Positions 1-4,336 of a stretch of DNA of 6,193 bases are shown piece after piece. The stretch's first letter is position 1, and each line of letters starts with the position of its first letter. The position numbers and the translations under genes were made by a program. The stretch comes from CAZADH01 sp964483805 (GTDB taxonomy: Bacteria > Muiribacteriota > Ozemobacteria > Ozemobacterales > Ozemobacteraceae): NCBI GenBank assembly GCA_964483805.1, contig CAZADH010000336.1, forward strand, positions 1-6,193, read 5' to 3'. The notes beneath the pieces are model-generated. The model searched no databases. It was not told the DNA's origin and worked only from the letters and a program-made list of their open reading frames with translations.

Positions 1-162
1 GCGCGATCGGTCGACACCCCCGACACCCCGGTCGCGACGGCCGTGACTGCTCCTCCCGCGGCAACGGCTACTGCCAGTGTCTTGCCACCGACACCAACCG
101 AAGCAGCCGAGGCACCCGCCACCGCAGCATCGACCTCCCGCGCTTCCCGCCGCTCGTCATGA
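1..162 (+). CDS. C-terminal end of an upstream protein, Pro/Ala/Thr-rich tail (partial)
   Basis: Frame 1 is open from the window edge to a TGA at 160-162, giving 53 residues. The tail is low-complexity, dominated by Ala, Pro, Thr and Ser, with runs such as TAPPAATATA and PPTPTEAAEAPA, and it ends in a basic Ser/Arg stretch (TSRASRRSS). No domain is visible, so the function cannot be read. In related secretion and pilus operons the gene before gspF is often the GspE/PilB ATPase or another assembly component, but this tail is not diagnostic of any of them. The stop overlaps the gspF start as ATGA, which argues for translational coupling and for the reality of this frame. The frame continuous with gspF is also open back to position 3, but it gives a composition unlike a GspF N-terminus, so I prefer frame 1. 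Confidence 0.62.
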   Translation, partial: ARSVDTPDTPVATAVTAPPAATATASVLPPTPTEAAEAPATAASTSRASRRSS

Positions 163-1379
163 TCTTCGAGTATGCCGCGCGCACCGCGGAGGGCGTCGAG
201 AAGGCGGGCACCATCGATGCCCGCGACGAAAAATCGGCGGTCAATGAACTGACGGCGCGCGGGTTGTGGGTCAGCCGCGTGCGTCCCAAGTCCGCGGGGT
301 CGGCGCTCGATGTCGAGATCAACCTCTTTTCATCGATCCCGGGCCGCGTCTTCAATCCGTTTCTCCTGCAACTGGCCGTCATGATCCGCAGCGGTGTCAC
401 CCTGGTCGAGTCGCTCGCATCGCTCGAAAGCGGCGAGACGCACCGCCGGTTCAAGCGCGTGCTCACCGACGTCCGCCTCGAAGTCGAGCAGGGGCGGTCA
501 TTCTCGCAGGCGTTGGCGAGCCACACCGAGGTGTTCGACCCGTTCTTCATCAACATGATCAAGGTCGGCGAGACCGGAGGCCTTCTCGATCGCGTGCTGG
601 TCAAACTCTCGACCATGTATCAGCGTCAGGCCGCCTTACGCAATCAGGTGCTCGGGGCGCTGGCGTACCCGTTCTTGCTGATCTGCGTGGCATCGGCCGT
701 GGTCACGCTGCTGCTCGGTTTTGCGTTGCCGCGGTTCGCCACGATCTTCGAGAACGCCCGGTTCCCGCTGCCGTGGCCCACCCGCATGCTGCTCGGCCTG
801 GGTCTGTTCATTCAGACCAACGCCAAGTTGCTGCTGCTGGCTGCCGCCATCTTCGTATTACTATGTATTGTCGCCGTATTTACACGCACCGGCCGCACCG
901 TCGTTGCCGAGATCGCCCTGAGGGTGCCGGTCGTCGGCCGGGTCGTGCAGTATTATCTCATCGTGCACCTGGCCGAAACCATGGCCATGCTGATCGGAGC
1001 CGGGGTGCCGCTGCTCGAGCTGCTCGGCTCGGTCGAAGGGACCCTCGACATGCCGACGGCCCGGGGCGTGGTGGTCAACATGAAATCGTTCATCGAGCGC
1101 GGCAGCACTATGCGCATGGCGCTCGAGGGCAACCCCGTGTTTCCGGCGATGGCGGTGAAACTCATCGAGACCGGCGAAAAGACCGGCAATCTCGAGAAGA
1201 TGTTCGCCGAGATCGGCACCTATTTCGACGAGTCGCTGCAAGTCGCGATTCGCACCGCCCTTGCGATTCTCGAACCGGCCCTGATCGTGATCATGGCCGG
1301 CATCGTCGGCTTCATCATGCTCTCCGTGGTTCTGCCGCTGGTGCAGATGACCCAGGTATTCCGCGGCTCCGGCGCCTGA
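159..1379 (+). CDS. gspF: GspF/PilC-family inner-membrane platform protein
   Basis: This 406-aa protein has the usual length and layout of the type II secretion GspF / type IV pilus PilC family, the polytopic platform that links the cytoplasmic assembly ATPase to the growing pseudopilus. The N-terminal motif FEYAARTAEGVEKAG with IDARDEKSAVNEL is typical of the family's short cytoplasmic start. Two homologous T2SSF domains follow at about residues 66-190 and 268-392. Each carries the family's Gly-Glu motif: GETGGLLDRV at 137-146 and GEKTGNLEKMF at 339-349. Hydrophobic segments lie near 168-190, 223-241 and 368-396, matching the expected three membrane spans. There is no separate ribosome-binding site. 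The ATG overlaps the upstream stop (ATGA), so translation is probably coupled. The family is clear. Whether the system is a secretion system or a pilus cannot be decided from this gene. A cluster of A/T-rich codons lies in the second membrane span (positions 855-881). Confidence 0.95.
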   Translation: MIFEYAARTAEGVEKAGTIDARDEKSAVNELTARGLWVSRVRPKSAGSALDVEINLFSSIPGRVFNPFLLQLAVMIRSGVTLVESLASLESGETHRRFKRVLTDVRLEVEQGRSFSQALASHTEVFDPFFINMIKVGETGGLLDRVLVKLSTMYQRQAALRNQVLGALAYPFLLICVASAVVTLLLGFALPRFATIFENARFPLPWPTRMLLGLGLFIQTNAKLLLLAAAIFVLLCIVAVFTRTGRTVVAEIALRVPVVGRVVQYYLIVHLAETMAMLIGAGVPLLELLGSVEGTLDMPTARGVVVNMKSFIERGSTMRMALEGNPVFPAMAVKLIETGEKTGNLEKMFAEIGTYFDESLQVAIRTALAILEPALIVIMAGIVGFIMLSVVLPLVQMTQVFRGSGA

Positions 1380-1430
1380 TGCACCGTCTTCACCACGCCG
1401 ACCGCCAGTGAAAGGAACAGCCACACCAAT

Positions 1431-1655
1431 ATGCCCAACACCGATCCCAACGCCCGCCACCAGGCGCGTTACTCGCCCACCGTCTTCTGCGCCCAGTTGC
1501 ACGCCCTCTACGACCTGCTCGACCGCCGGCGGCAGGAGATCCTTGCCGACCCGAACATGAACGAGGGCAACGACGCCCTGATCGAGGAACTGCAACTGAT
1601 CGTCAAACGCATCGCCCTCATACGCGAGTGCTTCGAAGCATTTTGCCCGAGTTGA
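1431..1655 (+). CDS. small helical hypothetical protein, 74 aa
   Basis: I do not recognise this protein. It starts at ATG 1431 and is preceded by AAAGGA at 1411-1416, a plausible but rather distant Shine-Dalgarno sequence (14 nt spacing). It has no signal peptide or membrane span. The sequence reads as a helical hairpin: a long amphipathic helix around residues 16-39 (FCAQLHALYDLLDRRRQEIL), a short loop with DPNMNEGN at 40-47, and a second helix at about 48-71. It has three cysteines (20, 67, 72), the last two near the C-terminus. The GC-biased third codon positions resemble those of the neighbours, and the gene fills the gap between gspF and the epimerase, which supports a real gene. A soluble cytoplasmic, possibly dimeric, accessory or regulatory protein is the most that can be said, and that is inference. 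Confidence 0.7.
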   Translation: MPNTDPNARHQARYSPTVFCAQLHALYDLLDRRRQEILADPNMNEGNDALIEELQLIVKRIALIRECFEAFCPS

Positions 1656-1671
1656 TCGCCGACGCCGGCGA
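1656..1671 (+). other. small hairpin directly after the stop of the 74-aa gene
   Basis: TCGCCG (1656-1661) and CGGCGA (1666-1671) form a perfect 6-bp stem with a 4-nt loop, beginning on the base after the TGA at 1653-1655. No T-run follows, so it is not a standard intrinsic terminator. It may stabilise or process the transcript between the small gene and the epimerase, or it may be chance in GC-rich DNA. Confidence 0.3.
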
Positions 1672-1695
1672 CGGCCACACCTGGGGTTGGCGAAC

Positions 1696-1701
1696 GAGGA
1701 G
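1696..1701 (+). promoter_or_regulatory. ribosome-binding site that decides the epimerase start
   Basis: GAGGAG lies 9 nt before ATG 1711. This favours the ATG over the upstream in-frame TTG at 1687, which would place the purine run inside the coding region and has no comparable site before it. Confidence 0.65.
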
Positions 1702-1710
1702 CCGAAAGCC

Positions 1711-2760
1711 ATGACCGACAAACTGCGACCGCCCTCTGCGACACCCACCGGCAGCACGGTGCTCGTCACCGGCGGGGCCGGATTCATCGGCAGCCATGTG
1801 GCCCGCCACCTGCTCGCCGCCGGCCATCGCGTTGTCGTGCTCGACGATCTGTCGGGCGGATTCGTCGAGAATGTCCCGCCGGCCGCGGTGTTCGCGCAGG
1901 GGACGATCCTCGACGCACCGTTGATCGACCGGTTGTTTGCCGAGCATCGTATTGCCCATGTATTTCACCTGGCGGCCTACGCCGCCGAGGGATTGTCGCA
2001 TTTCATCCGCCGGTTCAACTACGAGAACAACCTGATCGGCTCGATGAACCTGATCAACGCCGCCGTGCGCCACGCCGTGCAGACGTTCGTTTTCACGTCG
2101 AGCATCGCCGTCTACGGGCCGGGCCAGGTGCCGATGCACGAAGACATGGTGCCGCGCCCCGAAGACCCGTACGGGATCGCAAAGTACGCAGTCGAACTGG
2201 ATCTCGCCGCCGCGCACCGCCAGTTCGGCTTAGAATACATTGTATTTCGACCCCACAATGTCTACGGCCCGCACCAGAACATCGGCGATCCCTATCGCAA
2301 CGTCGTGGGCATCTTCATGAACCAGATCATGCGCGGCCAACCGCTCACCGTGTTCGGCGACGGTGAGCAGACGCGCGCCTTCTCGCACATCGACGACGTC
2401 GCCCCCTTGATCGCGCGCAGCATCAACGTGCCGGCCGCCCGCCAGCAGGTGTTCAACATCGGCGCCGACACGGCGGTCTCGGTCAACGTCTTGGCCCAGG
2501 CAGTGATGCGGGCCATGGGGCGAGAACTGCAGATCACGCACCTGCCCGCCCGCCACGAGGTCGTGCACGCGTTCGCCGACCACGAGAAGGTGCGCCGCGT
2601 CTTCGGCCCGTTGCCACCGGCGATCGATGTCGAGACCGGCGTGGCAACCATGGCCCGCTGGGCGCAATCCGTGGGCGCGCGCCAGGGCAAACCGTTTGCC
2701 GGCATCGAAATCGAACGCGGGTTGCCGCCGTCGTGGGCGGCGTTGGCCAGCCCCCGATGA
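1711..2760 (+). CDS. NAD-dependent epimerase/dehydratase (extended SDR, UDP-glucose 4-epimerase-like)
   Basis: This 349-aa cytoplasmic enzyme (counted from ATG 1711) is an extended short-chain dehydrogenase. The Rossmann NAD-binding motif GGAGFIG is at residues 21-27, followed by the acidic strand end VVVLDDLSGG at 41-50. HVFHLAAYA at 83-91 gives the HLAA motif near the nucleotide. FTSSIAVYG at 128-136 carries the catalytic Ser/Thr. The catalytic YxxxK is Tyr154-Lys158 in PYGIAKYAVE. RPHNVYGPHQN at 180-190 and the VFGDGEQTRAFSHIDDVA segment at 214-231 are typical of the sugar-nucleotide binding half in GalE/WbpP-like epimerases. The fold and chemistry (NAD-dependent oxidation at C4 or a similar carbon of an NDP-sugar) are secure. 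The exact substrate is not readable, so no gene symbol is given. It lies between gspF and the pseudopilin genes, 55 bp after the small gene and 18 bp before the first pseudopilin, so it is probably co-transcribed. It may serve surface glycans or glycosylation of the secreted or filament proteins (inference). Confidence 0.93.
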   Translation: MTDKLRPPSATPTGSTVLVTGGAGFIGSHVARHLLAAGHRVVVLDDLSGGFVENVPPAAVFAQGTILDAPLIDRLFAEHRIAHVFHLAAYAAEGLSHFIRRFNYENNLIGSMNLINAAVRHAVQTFVFTSSIAVYGPGQVPMHEDMVPRPEDPYGIAKYAVELDLAAAHRQFGLEYIVFRPHNVYGPHQNIGDPYRNVVGIFMNQIMRGQPLTVFGDGEQTRAFSHIDDVAPLIARSINVPAARQQVFNIGADTAVSVNVLAQAVMRAMGRELQITHLPARHEVVHAFADHEKVRRVFGPLPPAIDVETGVATMARWAQSVGARQGKPFAGIEIERGLPPSWAALASPR

Positions 2761-2778
2761 ATCCGTGACGCCACGAAA

Positions 2779-3318
2779 ATGAACCACGTTTCCGGCGTAA
2801 CCGCCCCGATTGTGATCGACCGACGGGTGCACATCAACATCCCCCGCATGGCAACAGTCGCGAGGGCGCATCGCGACGCGCCCCAACGGTGCGCGGGGAA
2901 AGAGGGACGAATTGGGGCGTTCACCCTGGTTGAATTGTTGTTGGTGATTGCGTTGGTCTCGATCGTGGCGGGCATCGGGATCACCGCAACGTATCAGGAC
3001 ATGGCCCGCGCCACCCGTGCCCGCGCCGTGGCCGCCGTGGCCGCCGACTTCACCTACGCCCGGTCCCTCGCGCTGCGCGACCTGGGGACGTGGGCCGGCG
3101 TGGTGGTAACCGCCGGCAGCAACCGCTACAACTGCGCCTCGCAGACGCGGTTTGTCGAAGCCGCCCTGCGGTTCGACGCCAATCGCACCATTACCTTTGA
3201 TGCGAACGGCACTCCAAGCTGGGCGGGTGTATTGACATTGTCTGACAGCATCGGGCCGGCCGGCAGGATCGAGATCGTTGGTACCACCGGCATCGTGCGC
3301 TGGACCGCCCTGCGATGA
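2779..3318 (+). CDS. GspH/FimT-like minor pseudopilin
   Basis: The protein is 179 aa from ATG 2779. The class III prepilin motif GAFTLVELLLVIALVSI starts at residue 46. Cleavage by the prepilin peptidase is expected after Ala47, so that Phe48 becomes +1 and Glu52 the conserved +5 Glu, leaving a mature protein of about 132 aa. The hydrophobic N-terminal helix (48-70) is followed by ARATRARAVAAVAADFTYARSLAL, which resembles the helix-to-domain region of GspH/FimT. The C-terminal RIEIVGTTGIVRW matches the strand that usually ends this family. The 47-residue leader is unusually long. An in-frame ATG at 2848 (Met24) would give a 24-residue leader, but neither start has a convincing ribosome-binding site, so the start is uncertain. 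The stop overlaps the next start (ATGA). Expected role: minor subunit near the tip of the pseudopilus. Confidence 0.87.
   Translation: MNHVSGVTAPIVIDRRVHINIPRMATVARAHRDAPQRCAGKEGRIGAFTLVELLLVIALVSIVAGIGITATYQDMARATRARAVAAVAADFTYARSLALRDLGTWAGVVVTAGSNRYNCASQTRFVEAALRFDANRTITFDANGTPSWAGVLTLSDSIGPAGRIEIVGTTGIVRWTALR
2857..2883 (+). other. two mutually exclusive hairpins in the leader region of the first pseudopilin
   Basis: GTCGCGA (2857-2863) pairs perfectly with TCGCGAC (2871-2877). GGGCGC (2864-2869), which lies in the loop of that hairpin, pairs perfectly with GCGCCC (2878-2883). The arms interleave with almost no spacing, so only one stem can form at a time. The element lies just downstream of the alternative start at 2848 and before the prepilin motif. 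It could be an RNA switch controlling expression of the pseudopilin block, or a chance product of GC-rich sequence. Confidence 0.3.
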
Positions 3319-3878
3319 CGCGGCGTTTGCACTGCCCGAAACTCCGTTTCGGGCCGCCTGCTCGGCTCGTTGCGCGCCATCCCTGGCGCCGAGCCGATCC
3401 GGCGCTCCTGCGCACGTCCGTGGCGGCAAACGCCCACTGCGCGCATCGTGCGCGGGCGGGCTTGACACTTCTCGAAGTGTTGCTCACCGTCGCCCTGTTG
3501 TCGATCTTTGCCGGTATCAGTCTCAGCGTTCTCTATTGGCAGGCCCGCATCTACACCGCGGTGGTCGAACGCAGCGATGCCATGGCCCGCTTCGCCGACA
3601 CGCACATCGCCATGCTCAAGATCATCCGACCCTGGAGCCGCGCCAAAATTGCCATGGGAGCGAACTCGCTGACCCACGACGCGACGACCGAACTGCGTTT
3701 CGACCCTGCCGCGCGTGCGGTCCTGCTCAATTCAAAGGCGCTGCTCGAACAGGTCGCCACCGCCTCGTTTTTCTGGGATACCAGCCCCACGGCATCGGGA
3801 CTGGTGCGCGTGTTCATGCAATCGACGGGCGCCGATCCGGTTGCCTTGCGCATCGTCATCCACCCGCGAAATCCATGA
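3315..3878 (+). CDS. minor pseudopilin, GspJ/PilW-like (or GspI-like)
   Basis: The protein is 187 aa from ATG 3315, which overlaps the previous stop as ATGA. The prepilin site is RAG|LTLLEVLLTVALLSIF, with cleavage after Gly49, Leu50 as +1 and Glu54 as the canonical +5 Glu. The mature protein is about 138 aa: a hydrophobic helix to about residue 74, an amphipathic extension (ARIYTAVVERSDAMARFADT), then a small domain containing ELRFDPAARAVLLN and a segment rich in beta strands (VATASFFWDTS, GLVRVFMQST, ALRIVIHP). This pattern resembles GspJ/PilW, but the assignment among minor pseudopilins is tentative. The Arg/His/Ala/Pro-rich 49-residue leader is much longer than usual. An in-frame GTG at 3420 would give a normal 14-residue leader, but it lacks an obvious ribosome-binding site, so I keep the coupled ATG. 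Expected role: tip complex of the pseudopilus. Confidence 0.85.
   Translation: MTRRLHCPKLRFGPPARLVARHPWRRADPALLRTSVAANAHCAHRARAGLTLLEVLLTVALLSIFAGISLSVLYWQARIYTAVVERSDAMARFADTHIAMLKIIRPWSRAKIAMGANSLTHDATTELRFDPAARAVLLNSKALLEQVATASFFWDTSPTASGLVRVFMQSTGADPVALRIVIHPRNP
3334..3354 (+). other. strong hairpin just inside the second pseudopilin gene
   Basis: GCCCGAAAC (3334-3342), loop TCC, and GTTTCGGGC (3346-3354) form a perfect 9-bp stem with a 3-nt loop, starting 19 nt after the first base of the ATG at 3315. A weaker 6-bp stem, GCGCCG/CGGCGC with an 8-nt loop, follows at 3386-3405. No T-run follows either one. The position suggests an effect on translation or on transcript stability at the first coupled junction of the pseudopilin block. 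Confidence 0.4.
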
Positions 3879-4336
3879 TGATGACGCACCCACGCCACGG
3901 AATCTCGCTGGTGCTCGTGCTCGTCGTGCTGTTCGCCTTTGTCGCCGTCTTCCCGCTGCTGACCGCCCAGATCGACAACGGTTTTCACCGGGGCGAGTCA
4001 CAGAAGTTCTGGATGCTGCGCCACTCGGCCACCGAAGCCGCATTGCGAAAGGTTGCCGCCAGCATCGCCACCGCGCCGGTGTATGAGAAAGCCTCGTACA
4101 GCCTGGGGCTCGGACTCAACGCGACCTTTGTCGTCGACGTCTGTGCGTGGCGCGCGACCGGTACTCCCCCGGCGTCACCGTCCGTATACGCGCAGGCGAA
4201 CACCTTGATCTATCGCGCGGGCGGCGGCATTGCCTCACCGGCAGGGTTTGCGCCACTGACGCTGATGGCTTCGATTACCTCCTCACCGGCGATTCTGTCG
4301 AGCTGGCGATCATCGTCAGACACCTTCCGCCCATGA
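3875..4336 (+). CDS. short GspK/PilX-like minor pseudopilin lacking Glu at +5
   Basis: The protein is 153 aa from ATG 3875, which overlaps the previous stop as ATGA. Three ATG codons lie in a row (3875, 3878, 3881), so the exact first residue is ambiguous. The N-terminus MMMTHPRHG|ISLVLVLVVLFAFVAVF has a short leader ending in Gly9 and a hydrophobic helix, but residue +5 is Leu14 instead of Glu. Absence of Glu5 is a known property of GspK, the tip subunit of type II pseudopili. SATEAALRKVAASIA at 51-65 resembles the N-terminal helix continuation in PilX/GspK-type proteins. At about 144 mature residues it is far shorter than GspK (roughly 300) and closer to PilX. Only one cysteine (Cys90) is present. 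Its place between two pseudopilin genes, coupled on both sides, supports the assignment. The C-terminal half is not recognisable. Confidence 0.78.
   Translation: MMMTHPRHGISLVLVLVVLFAFVAVFPLLTAQIDNGFHRGESQKFWMLRHSATEAALRKVAASIATAPVYEKASYSLGLGLNATFVVDVCAWRATGTPPASPSVYAQANTLIYRAGGGIASPAGFAPLTLMASITSSPAILSSWRSSSDTFRP

Noticed and set aside
266..1411. A 381-codon + strand frame overlapping gspF
   Set aside because: It is a frame shadow of gspF, Arg/Pro/Ala/His-rich without membrane spans or motifs, while the gspF frame has full family features.
1687..1710. TTG start for the epimerase, eight residues longer
   Set aside because: GAGGAG at 1696-1701 is well placed for ATG 1711, and the extra residues add nothing to the fold.
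861..1787. Long open frame of 308 codons on the minus strand across gspF, the small gene and the epimerase start
   Set aside because: It runs opposite to clearly identified genes, its product is rich in Arg, Gly, His and Glu without any domain, and such frames are common opposite GC-rich coding sequence.
2230..3468. Long open frame of 412 codons on the minus strand
   Set aside because: It lies opposite the epimerase and two pseudopilins and gives a Gly/Arg/His/Asp-rich composition typical of an antisense shadow.
4147..4332. An upstream extension of the fusion protein in its own frame
   Set aside because: The added 62 residues overlap the GspK/PilX-like gene and would place a non-hydrophobic segment before a normal prepilin leader. 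ATG 4333 with the ATGA overlap fits the pattern of the block.
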